Below, piece after piece: positions 24,362 through 33,639 of a stretch of 53,822 nt of DNA. The position numbers were made by a program, and so were the translations under genes. The DNA comes from a virus: IMG/VR virus record IMGVR_UViG_3300007522_000026, positions 1-53,822 of that record; one strand, given 5' to 3'. The notes under the pieces are model-generated. The model did no database searches and was not told where the DNA came from. It saw nothing but the letters and a program-made list of their open reading frames with translations. Within the stretch, counting starts at the first letter, position 1. The number at the start of each line of letters is the position of its first letter.

Positions 24362-26233
24362 CTATCCTTCCCAATCTAAAGCCATGTTACCTGTCTTATG
24401 TCTAACTACAGCAGCCTTCCAATCATCACCAGCAGAAGCATAAAGCCTCTCCTGAAGTGCCCTCTCATAAAGAGGATCACTAAATGGTATCATAGCTAGA
24501 GTTAAAGGAGCAAACTGATATTTAATAAGCTGCCCCACGCCACCGTTACGAGATTTAATAATTCTAGACAACACCTCACCCTTACCTTGCTCATCCTCAC
24601 CAGTTATGGCCTGATCTGGGGCCCAAAGAGATATCATCATATCGGTAGTTTCTTCAACAGTACCAGCGCCACGGCCCTGATCTGCCTGAAGTTCCTTACC
24701 AAACTCACCGGAACGATTGCCCTGATGTGGCGCATAGATCACTGTCTGAGTATCTTTAGCTATACCTTTAATGCCCATAATGGCATTAGTCATTCTATCA
24801 TACTCAGAAGCGCCCTGACACCCCTTGGCATAATAACCCAAATAATCTATAGCAATAAGATCGGGCATACCACCAGACTCATAAGCGAACTGATAAATAG
24901 AATCCAGCAACTCTACCTCGCTAATCTTATTCTTATCAACAAGATAAAAACTATCTTTCCAATAGTTTACAGTGTCAACAACAGAAGCGCCAGGATTATA
25001 GAAGTTATTTATACGATGCGCCCTTTCAAACCACTCATTACGAGTCTGTTCCAAAGACATATACAAGATTTTGATATCAGGTTTAAGCATCTTCATTCTC
25101 TGAAAATAGTTTATACTCATAATAGTTTTTCCACTATTTGTTCTAGCAATCATAGTAATAACTTGGCCGGGTAAAGCACCGTGTGTCATCACCCTATCAA
25201 TCTCATCAATGTTAAATCTTAAACCCGTAAGCTTGTTGTTACCTTCAATTTCAACCCAACGATCATAAGCCTCATTTACAGAAACTAGCAGACCGCCCTT
25301 AGCTTTACTAAATAGATAATCAAAATCTTCACGATTCTTACCATGCTTAACAACCCAATCGTTTACATCGCTACCCTTTTTTGGTAGCTCAACGATGCGT
25401 GAACGTGGACCAATGTTTGTGGCAAGCTTCTCAGCACCAGCCTTTCCTGGTTTATCATTATCAAACAGTATGTATACACGTTTAGCTTCTTCAATGTAAT
25501 CCGACCAAGCATCTTTCCATGTTTGAACCCCGGGTACACCTACAGCAGCAAAGCCAAGTTGATGCATTGTTAGGCAATCAATTTCTCCTTCAACAATGTG
25601 AACTGTATCTTCACCAATAATAGAATCAATACCGTACAAACCCACAGGCACCCCCATCATGCCACGCATCTTACCATTAATCTTCTTGCCACGAAGTTGC
25701 ATTGGCCTCCCATAGTCTAGATATGGGAAAATGATCTCATCTTTAAAATAGTCTGAACTAAATCTGTCCACTAGGCCAGATTCTTTAATCTGCTCTGGCG
25801 AGAAAGTTGCTAGAAGATGATTTGATAGTGTACCATCAGCCCAACCAAGACGAGCCTTTATGATTGTCTTATCGTTTAGGCCACGATCCTCTGTAAGGTA
25901 CCTGTAGACCTCAGGATTGTCCAATAGGCGCTCCGCATAGTATCGGGTAGCAACCTCATAAATAGGATTGTATTGTATGCCTAGCTCTGAAGCATCAAGA
26001 TGTATAGGCTGATCACCAAAATGCGCTCTGAGGTTATTAAAGTTACCCTTAGCGTTGCAAACAAAACATAGATAAACGCCATATTTATCATCTGAAGGAT
26101 CAACATTAATATAAAGCCTACCAGGTTTATCATTAGACTCACCGTGAACCGGGCAAGGTGCGTGAATATTATTTGCTCCAGCAGGCTTCACCCAAAGCCC
26201 TTTAGATTCAAGATACTCTTGAATGTCTAACAA
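24362..26233 (-). CDS. bifunctional DNA primase-helicase
   Basis: A 623-residue T7 gp4-type protein. An N-terminal zinc-binding domain (C27, H30, C56, C59: CPVH ... CFVC) is followed by a TOPRIM domain (VHIVEGEIDCLTM with catalytic Glu; YILFDNDKPGKAG) and a DnaB/RecA-like helicase (Walker A ARTNSGKT, Walker B DLIAIDYLGYY, then IYAPHQGNRSGEFGK). TTG start with AAGGAG four bases upstream. It makes primers and unwinds DNA for the phage DnaE. Confidence 0.92.
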   Translation of the reverse strand: MLDIQEYLESKGLWVKPAGANNIHAPCPVHGESNDKPGRLYINVDPSDDKYGVYLCFVCNAKGNFNNLRAHFGDQPIHLDASELGIQYNPIYEVATRYYAERLLDNPEVYRYLTEDRGLNDKTIIKARLGWADGTLSNHLLATFSPEQIKESGLVDRFSSDYFKDEIIFPYLDYGRPMQLRGKKINGKMRGMMGVPVGLYGIDSIIGEDTVHIVEGEIDCLTMHQLGFAAVGVPGVQTWKDAWSDYIEEAKRVYILFDNDKPGKAGAEKLATNIGPRSRIVELPKKGSDVNDWVVKHGKNREDFDYLFSKAKGGLLVSVNEAYDRWVEIEGNNKLTGLRFNIDEIDRVMTHGALPGQVITMIARTNSGKTIMSINYFQRMKMLKPDIKILYMSLEQTRNEWFERAHRINNFYNPGASVVDTVNYWKDSFYLVDKNKISEVELLDSIYQFAYESGGMPDLIAIDYLGYYAKGCQGASEYDRMTNAIMGIKGIAKDTQTVIYAPHQGNRSGEFGKELQADQGRGAGTVEETTDMMISLWAPDQAITGEDEQGKGEVLSRIIKSRNGGVGQLIKYQFAPLTLAMIPFSDPLYERALQERLYASAGDDWKAAVVRHKTGNMALDWEG

Positions 26234-26350
26234 TTTGCTCCTTAATGTATGTTATCTAGCTGCTCTACCTTATACTGCCTAAGGTACTCTCAAAGAGTGT
26301 GATACTTTTTCACCATAGAGCATTTAACCAAATTAATAACTAATTACCTA

Positions 26351-26830
26351 TCAGAAAACCTCCTGCGCTGAACCAGTCGGAGGCACCGAACTGCGCATAA
26401 TATCCTCAACAGAATTCATTACTTCTTGCTTTTTCTTAGAGAAATAGGTTCCCACGCGAATGCGGCAATCTAGTCCAACAAGATCATTAGGATCAAATTG
26501 CCAACCATCGGGAAGGGCATCGACACCAATAATTTCCTGAATCCACTGACGCAGACGGCAACGATCAGATCCATCCAGAACAGCCTCAGTATCAGCCCAA
26601 AGCCAACGGTTCGCATACTCACCATCTCTAACCCTAAATCCAAAGGCAACTTCCTGATCAGAAGTCTTCCAAGGTGTGACTTCATGATTTACTTCTCTAA
26701 TCTCGCAACGAACAACCTCAACTTCCAAAGTAGTATTCTCTGGAATATGCGGCCACTTACGCTCACTCTGAGCTGCCTTCCCTACAGGAGCCGAAGCTGT
26801 CTTATCAGCATTAAATGTCAGTATAGTCAT
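26351..26830 (-). CDS. DUF669-like protein, probable ssDNA-binding protein
   Basis: A 159-residue protein with beta-strand pattern and the segment EVAFGFRVRDGEYANRWLWAD, typical of the DUF669-type proteins found beside Sak4/Erf-type recombination genes. These are thought to act as single-strand DNA-binding proteins. Good AAAGGA ribosome site partly formed by the neighbouring TTTG repeat. Between this gene and the primase start (26234-26350) I see no gene and only a weak 5-bp hairpin. Confidence 0.6.
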   Translation of the reverse strand: MTILTFNADKTASAPVGKAAQSERKWPHIPENTTLEVEVVRCEIREVNHEVTPWKTSDQEVAFGFRVRDGEYANRWLWADTEAVLDGSDRCRLRQWIQEIIGVDALPDGWQFDPNDLVGLDCRIRVGTYFSKKKQEVMNSVEDIMRSSVPPTGSAQEVF

Positions 26831-26836
26831 AGTTTG

Positions 26837-27829
26837 TTATATCCTTTGTTTGTTTGTTTGTTTGTTTGCTTTTCTTAACTTAAGAAGTTTCTGTATATCA
26901 TCATTACTTGACATACCAGGTAAGCTTTCATCTTTCACTAAAAGTGTTTTTGACTCCTGCGCTGCCTCCTCTTCCACCGCATCAACTTGTAAACTAATAT
27001 CAACAACAAAAGAATCAGCAATATCTTTACATCCCTGCTCCCTCAAGTATAGCATTCTTGGGAAGTCATCGCTAAAGTTTAGATCAAAGATAGCTGGAAG
27101 CGTATTAGTATGATCGTGAACCCACTCAGCTGTACTAGTAGAAGAAGTAACCATATAACGCTTATCAGTCCAACAAGAAACTGAAGCAAGTAGCTTATCT
27201 TCTGATGGGGCTCTATCCTTATCCGCCCAAGGCTCATGGCTCTCGGAAAGAACAACATCTAAAGGAAGATTGGCAGAACCATTTGAACGAATCCAGAATG
27301 ACCCGTCCACATGAGAATGGATTTGCTCAGCGAATCCACCTTGGATATTAGGCTTAATCGTAACATGGTCATCAAATCCACCCGTCTCCTTCAAATGAGT
27401 AATATAAATTATATGCATAGGCAACTCATTTAAACCCCTAAAAACTGCATCCATTCTTTGAGCAATCCAATTCCAATCATCAGCCCGAATATCAGTACGC
27501 CGCTCCTTAGCAAGCTTACCCTGAAGCATCCTACGTTGAAGTTCATCAACAGTATCAACGACAAGAGTTTGGACAGGACCATTAAGAACTTTATGGTCAC
27601 CAAGAAGAATATTCTTTAATTCAAATAATTGATCTTCAGTTTGAATGTCAATATACCTGATACCTCCATGTAAAGACAGAGTAGCCATACCCGGACCAGC
27701 AGAAACCCACAAAGGATTTTTAGCGGTAAGAGCAAACCTAGTTTTACCAACACCCGAAGACCCACCAACAAGAATACGAGCATACTTTGGATACTCGTCA
27801 ACCCCCGATGAATGCATTTGCAAAGTCAT
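26837..27829 (-). CDS. Sak4-like RecA-fold ATPase
   Basis: A 330-residue ATPase. Walker A GGSSGVGKT (residues 22-30), Walker B VQTLVVDTVDEL, and IIYITHLKE at the sensor position match the phage Sak4/AAA_24 family of single-strand annealing and recombination ATPases. The last residues (KANKQTNKQ) are encoded by a TTTG/CAAA microsatellite. With the nuclease upstream and the DUF669-like protein downstream it forms a recombination set. Confidence 0.83.
   Translation of the reverse strand: MTLQMHSSGVDEYPKYARILVGGSSGVGKTRFALTAKNPLWVSAGPGMATLSLHGGIRYIDIQTEDQLFELKNILLGDHKVLNGPVQTLVVDTVDELQRRMLQGKLAKERRTDIRADDWNWIAQRMDAVFRGLNELPMHIIYITHLKETGGFDDHVTIKPNIQGGFAEQIHSHVDGSFWIRSNGSANLPLDVVLSESHEPWADKDRAPSEDKLLASVSCWTDKRYMVTSSTSTAEWVHDHTNTLPAIFDLNFSDDFPRMLYLREQGCKDIADSFVVDISLQVDAVEEEAAQESKTLLVKDESLPGMSSNDDIQKLLKLRKANKQTNKQRI
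26845..26868. repeat. TTTG tetranucleotide repeat, six copies
   Basis: Six perfect TTTG units in the last codons of the Sak4-like gene, immediately before the next gene's ribosome site. A change in copy number would alter the C terminus and the spacing to the following start. Confidence 0.9.
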
Positions 27830-27870
27830 ATAAGCCTTTCTGTTTTGGAATCAATATATTATACCACACA

Positions 27871-29718
27871 TCAGTACACTTTATCTATAGGATCAAAATA
27901 AACTGGACAAATTTCCTGATAAGAACACCAAGAGCAACTATCCCCACTAATGTTAGGAACAAAAACTTCCAAATCAACAGCCCTAGAAATCTGCTCCATA
28001 GACCTATAAAGCCTACCATAATCCAAATCATTATGAGGTGGAATAACAACATCCTGATTCTTCTTAAGATCATACCAAATGGTCTTTCTGGGAATATCCT
28101 TAAACTTCTCCCAAAGCTCCTTACCATTAACCATACCAGGATAATAATCTTCCTGCCCGGGATACCCACACCAGAATTCTTCCTGATAAGAAGCATACTC
28201 GTAAGCCGTATTGCCCGTGAAGTAAACATGTCCATGTCTACGCGCATACCAAGTCTGATTTACTGTACTAGGGCACCATACGATGCCAGTGTAGGAGATT
28301 CTGCTCCTGACAGATTTCTTGGGAATGAAATAATTCTCCTTAGGTTTCAAGGCTAATTCCCAAAATATCCTGCCATCATACCGCCCACCAGAGATATTCC
28401 TTTCCCTTAGAGACGTTCGTATACCCAAAAGACTACAAACCATCTGGAACAAATCAAGTCTACATTTTTCTGATTGTGCAATGGTCTGATTGTCAGTTCC
28501 ACCACCTGAGCCGTCAGCCATAAGTGAAATCTCGTAGAACAACCTTAACTGAGACTCAGTTAAGGTGTTGATAAAATCAGTAGAAACTACTTTCAAAGCA
28601 ACATTGCTGAAATGTGTTAGCACCTCCATAGAGGCTACACGGTTAAGATAAAATCTAGTCACATCCGAGTCGAAAGACTCTCGCCATGCACCATCAGGAA
28701 GAGACCCTGGGGAGTCGCATGATCCACCATTTTTAAGAGAGCTTCTACTTGGTCCGTAGATTGCTTGCAAAGTGGATCGAATTCTCTCCTCATATACAGG
28801 ATTCACCAGAGGCGACTGTGCTAGCGATATAGAGTCACCTGCAACATTGTGGCCCTCAGTCCAAAACCAAGCCACCAACTCTACCATTGCATCTGTGTAC
28901 AATGGAATCGCAGGTAGGTTGGTGACTGTTGCGGCACAAGTGATTTGGTCTGAAGAAGTTAACTCCTCTGAGGTTCTCACCCGCTGTTCCCGTCTACAAT
29001 TTCCTGTTGTCGTAATTAGATGGTTAACAGGCCATCTATGTTCCGCTGTAGTGAGCGAAGAGTGAGCTTTGCCCTCTAACGATACCAAATCTTGATCTGT
29101 TGCATTAAATCTATGCACACTCAGCGCTGGCTGCCACTCTGCGGTCTGAGTGGCCTGATTAAAGGTAAGGACCTCTTCTCCCGGTTGTAGCTGATCATGA
29201 AATATCCATCCTCTCCTGGAGAGTATTTCAGTTTCTTCGTCTGCACAAAACTGGACATCCAATCTAAGATTATCGTTAGTGGGCCTACTTCCAGTTTTCC
29301 AGTCAATAATATCCAAAGAACTAACATCCTTAGGGAAGCTCAAAGCGTCAACAATGCCGCTCAATTGATGCTCACCAATGTCAATCATAAACTTATGCTC
29401 AGAAGCAATAATGTTATTTTCTGTCCAACGATCCTTATAAGCAAAGTCTGTGAGCATGTTTTGCCCCCGATCCTTGTACTGCGTGTAGCTTGAACGCTTA
29501 TTCCAATAGTCCGGCTCACTAGCATTCATATCATAATTAAACTGCTTTAAAGCATCCTCAAGGGTACCACCGTTACCCATTAGCTCTAAAGCAGAATGGA
29601 TGATTGATCCGAACCATGCAGCAGATCCAGTCTGTTGTGGTATCTTATCTATATAATTAAACTTAGATTGAAGACTACACTTGTACCAAGATTTTAGTTG
29701 TGACGCACTGAACTTAAT
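27871..29718 (-). CDS. Cas4/RecB-type nuclease precursor with intein
   Basis: A 615-residue precursor. N-extein: FSASQLKSWYKCSLQSKFNY, then GSAAWFGSIIHSALE (start of the PD-(D/E)XK fold), GIVDAL and DIIDWKTGSRP (catalytic D-x-K). C-extein: TAYEYASYQEEFWCGYPG and a final CSWCSYQEICP Cys cluster that, with C in WYKC, could hold an iron-sulfur cluster. An intein (28210-29247) splits the nuclease core after DVQF. No ATG, GTG or TTG lies in frame before M47, which would cut off the conserved N terminus. ATT at 29718 overlaps the XRE stop and has AGGAG six bases upstream, so I choose it. Mature nuclease about 269 residues. Confidence 0.85.
   Translation of the reverse strand: MKFSASQLKSWYKCSLQSKFNYIDKIPQQTGSAAWFGSIIHSALELMGNGGTLEDALKQFNYDMNASEPDYWNKRSSYTQYKDRGQNMLTDFAYKDRWTENNIIASEHKFMIDIGEHQLSGIVDALSFPKDVSSLDIIDWKTGSRPTNDNLRLDVQFCADEETEILSRRGWIFHDQLQPGEEVLTFNQATQTAEWQPALSVHRFNATDQDLVSLEGKAHSSLTTAEHRWPVNHLITTTGNCRREQRVRTSEELTSSDQITCAATVTNLPAIPLYTDAMVELVAWFWTEGHNVAGDSISLAQSPLVNPVYEERIRSTLQAIYGPSRSSLKNGGSCDSPGSLPDGAWRESFDSDVTRFYLNRVASMEVLTHFSNVALKVVSTDFINTLTESQLRLFYEISLMADGSGGGTDNQTIAQSEKCRLDLFQMVCSLLGIRTSLRERNISGGRYDGRIFWELALKPKENYFIPKKSVRSRISYTGIVWCPSTVNQTWYARRHGHVYFTGNTAYEYASYQEEFWCGYPGQEDYYPGMVNGKELWEKFKDIPRKTIWYDLKKNQDVVIPPHNDLDYGRLYRSMEQISRAVDLEVFVPNISGDSCSWCSYQEICPVYFDPIDKVY
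28210..29247 (-). mobile_element. intein with LAGLIDADG-type endonuclease
   Basis: A 346-residue in-frame insertion. Block A starts with Cys1 (CADEETEILSRRGW), block B is SSLTTAEHRW (TxxH), and block F/G ends in HVYFTGN before Thr+1. Two LAGLIDADG-like motifs (MVELVAWFWTEGH and LFYEISLMADGSG) lie between them, so it is a full-size intein with a homing domain. The penultimate residue is Gly, not the usual His. The exteins rejoin as DVQF-TAYEYASYQ, giving a normal nuclease core. Confidence 0.88.
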
Positions 29719-29947
29719 TGTTTTCTCCTAACAATTTGAGTAATAAAATAATTTCCTTATCCGAAGCCCCTAAAGCATTAACAATCTTATAGAAAGCCTC
29801 AGCAGAAGGAGCAAGAGTACCACCCTCAACTTTAGACACATAAGACTCTGATAAGTTAACAGACATAGATAAAGACCTAGCAGAAATATTTTTGTTATCC
29901 CTAAGTAGTTTTAACCCATATCTGAAAGCTTCATCTTTTTTCTTCAT
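29714..29947 (-). CDS. XRE-family helix-turn-helix regulator
   Basis: A 77-residue Cro/CI-type DNA-binding protein: ISARSLSMSVNLSESYVSKVEGG is the helix-turn-helix (about residues 21-43). No other domain. It lies second in the replication operon, whose promoter carries a 14-bp dyad; autoregulation is a natural guess. Its stop overlaps the ATT start of the nuclease gene. Confidence 0.82.
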   Translation of the reverse strand: MKKKDEAFRYGLKLLRDNKNISARSLSMSVNLSESYVSKVEGGTLAPSAEAFYKIVNALGASDKEIILLLKLLGENN

Positions 29948-30386
29948 TAAATATCAACTCTCTGCTGCACCCAAAACAACTCCATGTTGTACCCTCATAA
30001 AAGCCACCATGTTCCGAAAGGTGTGCGCATTCCAAAGAAAAATCAAACTCTTGTGGCATAGGTATCAGAGCAGCAAGACTGACACCGTAACGGTCATCAA
30101 AGAAACTTATCTTATCTTTCTGAATCCACCCAGCGAGCATATCATCAACTACAACAATTTGTATTTCTGCTTTGGGTTCTTTAGTAAAGTATGCCCAACC
30201 GCTTCTGAAGTTAGAAACCTGCAACTCTGCATCCCTATTTTTTATGTCATTAAAAATGTATGTTCCCGTAATAAGGTTACGTACTGTTGTTTCTAATTTG
30301 TATAAGTCACATATGTTTATGATCCAATCAATTTCTTTTGCGTTTGTTTGTTTGAGTCTTTGGTTCAAACTGTTTTTTAAATCCAT
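29931..30386 (-). CDS. hypothetical protein, leaderless first gene of replication operon
   Basis: A 151-residue protein of unknown family. The C terminus has a Cys/His cluster (CAHLSEHGG, then CFGC) that could bind zinc. The ATG begins seven bases after a TATAAT box, so its mRNA is probably leaderless; no ribosome site is possible. It overlaps the XRE gene by 17 bases. Confidence 0.65.
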   Translation of the reverse strand: MDLKNSLNQRLKQTNAKEIDWIINICDLYKLETTVRNLITGTYIFNDIKNRDAELQVSNFRSGWAYFTKEPKAEIQIVVVDDMLAGWIQKDKISFFDDRYGVSLAALIPMPQEFDFSLECAHLSEHGGFYEGTTWSCFGCSRELIFNEEKR

Positions 30387-30392
30387 ATATAT

Positions 30393-30412
30393 ATTATAAC
30401 ATACTTGTATGT
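30393..30412 (-). promoter_or_regulatory. leaderless promoter with 14-bp dyad
   Basis: Minus strand: TATAAT (30398-30393) with an extended TG at the upstream edge. The inverted repeat ACATAC-TT-GTATGT (30399-30412, plus-strand reading) abuts the -10 box. The ATG at 30386 falls where transcription should begin. The dyad is well placed as an operator, perhaps for the XRE protein of the same operon. No good -35 box. Confidence 0.65.
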
Positions 30413-30437
30413 CAGATACTCCATCGGCTAGGTTTGT

Positions 30438-32831
30438 TCATGTAGGCCCACCGACGGACCAACCGATACCAAGCGGGATTGCGCCAACATTCCAACCGCC
30501 AGCAACGAAGTCAAGGATTTGCTTAACAGTGGTAATAATATAAGTATAATTAGCAGGAGGATATGGTGAGGCTCTATACCCAGATGGACTAACTTCATAT
30601 ATTGAATTGCCAAGTTCTGGAAAATCCTCAAAGCCATAAAAAATCTTTCCTAAAAGATTACCTCTAACAATTGCATGGCCAGCAATCTCCTCTACGTCTT
30701 CTCCAATAGCATTTGTTTGACGCGACCACTGATAAAAAAGATCACCGTACGAATAACTATTTGCGAATGTACCAGCTTTTCTAGGAGTCCAAGTAAGATA
30801 TGCTACTCCACTACCATTAGGTGCAATAGCATTGTTCGTAACAAAGAAAATGCTGTTATAGGTATTTTGGGCAGCAAGAACATTTGCACTTAATGATCCA
30901 CTGTAAACATTAGGTTTACTGATTGCTGTTGCAGTAGCACCTCCGATATTTGTAAATCTGTATTCAAGTTGAACAGGGACACCATCGCTAACGCCTATTA
31001 TCGCTCCGGTGAAGTTGCCTTGTTCGTTGAGAACGGCCACGTTATTTGCGGCTTGCGTAATTGCAACCGGAACACCCTGCTCGTCAGTAAGTTGTCCTGT
31101 TGTAGTTCTTATAAGAATTGGTCTGGTAAGTTCGCATGAAGCCCCAACTGTTACCCAGTGCGAATAATGGTTAAGGCTGCCACCGCCAGAAGGTCTTAAG
31201 AAATCCGACCCTGCTGAATAAATAAAACTCCTACCACCGCTAGTAAAACTAGCAAGATTTCCGCGTCTACCGCCAAAATCATATCCATTCCTAGAGTCGA
31301 TACCTGTATAAAGCTCTATATCTGTATATGGCGGCAAGTACGAAAAATAGATACCACCCGGTTTACCAACTCGTTCGTAATGAAAGTGATTTTGAAGTTG
31401 ACCTGAAGAGTCAATACTAGAGTACAGCTGCGATGGCCCCGCTATACCATCTATACCCGGGTCTTGAGCAAAGGTCGTGGTGGTGTATGCAGTCCTCTTA
31501 TGCCAACTCATCTGAGGTATAACTGACTTATGGTGCCCTTCGAGTTTCAAATTGTTCTTATCAGGATCTACACTGCGTAACCCGGATGACTCAAGCGAGC
31601 GGCCCTCTTGGTCAAATAGAAATTCAATATGGCTCTCATCATAGAAAGGGACCTCGGTGACTACAATCCCATCACGCTCAATTCTAGGATTGCTGACATT
31701 TGGAGCAGGCAGAATAACATCGCCGTCAAATGGGGTAAACCAGCGCAGCGATGGATATGCAGCTTGGGTCCCTAGGTACCCTCCCCCGGTGACCTGTCCG
31801 GTAGCTTGAACATATACATAAGCTTGGAGCACTGCACTCGAATTCTCTGATGATAGGCGACCGGTTCCGGCTAAATCATAATCAACAAAGGTTGAGCCAA
31901 TACCAATACTTAACCAAAAATAAGTGCTAACTACCACATCATTTTCATCATAGCCAAATGCTGTATGTGAATAATCTGGGCGAGCATCTGCATTCGGCCA
32001 TATTTCAGAATCAAGAGCGAGCCAAGCTACATCGTCAGCACTACTATTCTCAACCGCATAGAGTAGATCCCCCCACGGAGCAAAAGAAAATTCTGCAGTT
32101 CCAGTTAGATTACCCACGGAATCGAATATTGAATCAGCTTGGAAGGCGGTCATTGTAATCCAAGCAGGATAAGCACCATCTACCGGGTCGTAAAACACGT
32201 CGTTCCAAGAATCACGCAACACTATTTCCTCATTATTGTAAAGAGGGGTTAAATTTGGGCGAAATCTATTAAAGTGAGCAAAAAGTTCCACACAAGGGGT
32301 TTTAGCAGTTCCCCAATCCGTAGATTCTGGATTAGATCTCCAAAGATCATGGAATGTCTCAGCTGTTTGATAATCATTTAAAGATTCTGCCGGGTAATAA
32401 CGGAAAGTTCTAAAAGTCGACTGTCCCGGGGCTAGCGTAACAGAGCCACCTAATGCGTGCCACCATGCGTGAGGTGTTCCAGAATAGTAAATTCTAAAGC
32501 TGTCATTATTTTCAATGGGCCATGAATCTGTAGCGTGCCATTTATACTCTGGCCCAGTGATAACTGTCTCATTCGTAAAGTTATAAAACTGAAGCGTAAA
32601 CTCAATGGGACCGTTGTCACCAAAGAAGGCTCTCCCAAAGCTCACCCTCTGGTACTGCCTATTACTGACCATTGTTAATTCTTGCGAGTTACGCCAATCT
32701 TCAGATGTAGGATTCTCAATGAATCCATCCCAATAACCTGCGGGTACATGATAAAGACCAAAGCGCTTATACCATCCTAAATACGCTCCTGATCCGTAAT
32801 GACTGCCCGTAACAGTATTGTCAATAGTCAT
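30438..32831 (-). CDS. large tail-fibre/minor tail protein
   Basis: A 797-residue beta-rich protein with many Trp, Tyr, Gly and Asn residues, typical of phage receptor-binding or minor tail proteins. The C-terminal third contains an Ig-like stretch (VQLEYRFTNIGGATATAI ... VAYLTWTPRKAGTF). No enzymatic motif is recognised. It overlaps the upstream gene as ATGA and is the last gene of the tail operon. Confidence 0.6.
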   Translation of the reverse strand: MTIDNTVTGSHYGSGAYLGWYKRFGLYHVPAGYWDGFIENPTSEDWRNSQELTMVSNRQYQRVSFGRAFFGDNGPIEFTLQFYNFTNETVITGPEYKWHATDSWPIENNDSFRIYYSGTPHAWWHALGGSVTLAPGQSTFRTFRYYPAESLNDYQTAETFHDLWRSNPESTDWGTAKTPCVELFAHFNRFRPNLTPLYNNEEIVLRDSWNDVFYDPVDGAYPAWITMTAFQADSIFDSVGNLTGTAEFSFAPWGDLLYAVENSSADDVAWLALDSEIWPNADARPDYSHTAFGYDENDVVVSTYFWLSIGIGSTFVDYDLAGTGRLSSENSSAVLQAYVYVQATGQVTGGGYLGTQAAYPSLRWFTPFDGDVILPAPNVSNPRIERDGIVVTEVPFYDESHIEFLFDQEGRSLESSGLRSVDPDKNNLKLEGHHKSVIPQMSWHKRTAYTTTTFAQDPGIDGIAGPSQLYSSIDSSGQLQNHFHYERVGKPGGIYFSYLPPYTDIELYTGIDSRNGYDFGGRRGNLASFTSGGRSFIYSAGSDFLRPSGGGSLNHYSHWVTVGASCELTRPILIRTTTGQLTDEQGVPVAITQAANNVAVLNEQGNFTGAIIGVSDGVPVQLEYRFTNIGGATATAISKPNVYSGSLSANVLAAQNTYNSIFFVTNNAIAPNGSGVAYLTWTPRKAGTFANSYSYGDLFYQWSRQTNAIGEDVEEIAGHAIVRGNLLGKIFYGFEDFPELGNSIYEVSPSGYRASPYPPANYTYIITTVKQILDFVAGGWNVGAIPLGIGWSVGGPT

Positions 32832-33238
32832 GAAACTTTCTCACCATACATTTGTAAAACAACATTCTCATGACCCGTAGCAAGAAAAGAAACAACAAAT
32901 ATTCTCTCATAAGGTGCGATAACCTTTGAAGCCATACTGTTATCAATATTAAAAATAACTTTGGTTTTATTAGCAGGCATCCGAATAAGAGCCAACAACT
33001 CATCGTCCTGATACTCTGCTCTCTTAATCACACCAAACGTACAAGTATCATCACCAATAGTTGATGCAGTAACATAACCCTTAGTTAATCTAATCTTTTG
33101 TGGCGGTGAATAGAAACCTGAAATACTAACTTCTATAGGGCCCGAATAAGAAAAAGGTGGTACAGTAACGTTAGTTATTCTCTGAGTAGAGCTTACAGAC
33201 TCTTCATTATATGTAGTATAAAACTTTGTTTTAGCCAT
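32828..33238 (-). CDS. probable minor tail protein
   Basis: A 136-residue beta-sandwich-like protein without recognised domain. It starts one base after the previous gene and overlaps the next by four. Position in the tail operon is the main evidence. Confidence 0.55.
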   Translation of the reverse strand: MAKTKFYTTYNEESVSSTQRITNVTVPPFSYSGPIEVSISGFYSPPQKIRLTKGYVTASTIGDDTCTFGVIKRAEYQDDELLALIRMPANKTKVIFNIDNSMASKVIAPYERIFVVSFLATGHENVVLQMYGEKVS

Positions 33239-33239
33239 A

Positions 33240-33629
33240 TCAAACCGGATTCGAGAAAGCTAAACCAGTAGCTTTCCAATGCACAATAAACTTGTGGAAA
33301 CTAGGGCCAGTAGAAACTATAGTTATGTTAGCGCCAGTATAATTTCTTTTGAAAGGAGGTACGTCCTCAACAATCCACTTATGAACATAAGCGTTAATAA
33401 TTGGTCTTTCCCCAACTATAATAGAATCATTAGTTTTTAACTCGTAACCAAAAGTCATCCCCGGGACAGTACTAAACTTTACAGGAAAGTATATATCTTT
33501 ACTAGCCTCGCCAGTATTATTTACAGTAAATTTACCAGATACATCACCCTGATTATGTGCCATACTTTCCAAATTTATTGCTCTCTGATTATCATTCCTA
33601 TAATTTCTTCTAAATAATTCTTTATCCAT
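33240..33629 (-). CDS. probable minor tail protein
   Basis: A 129-residue beta-rich protein (GKFTVNNTGEASKDIYFP suggests an Ig-like sandwich). It follows the tail-tip gene after 10 bases with a GGA-type site. Assigned from context. Confidence 0.55.
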   Translation of the reverse strand: MDKELFRRNYRNDNQRAINLESMAHNQGDVSGKFTVNNTGEASKDIYFPVKFSTVPGMTFGYELKTNDSIIVGERPIINAYVHKWIVEDVPPFKRNYTGANITIVSTGPSFHKFIVHWKATGLAFSNPV

Positions 33630-33639
33630 TGCAATCCTT

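Noticed and set aside
27871-29718. Cas4-like gene split by a foreign gene or frameshift
   Set aside because: The insertion is in frame and has Hint blocks at both ends with Cys1 and Asn-Thr junctions, so it is an intein.
29714-30412. Lysogeny switch (XRE protein plus operator)
   Set aside because: No integrase, Cro/CI pair or divergent promoter is seen; the XRE gene sits inside the replication operon, so autoregulation is simpler.
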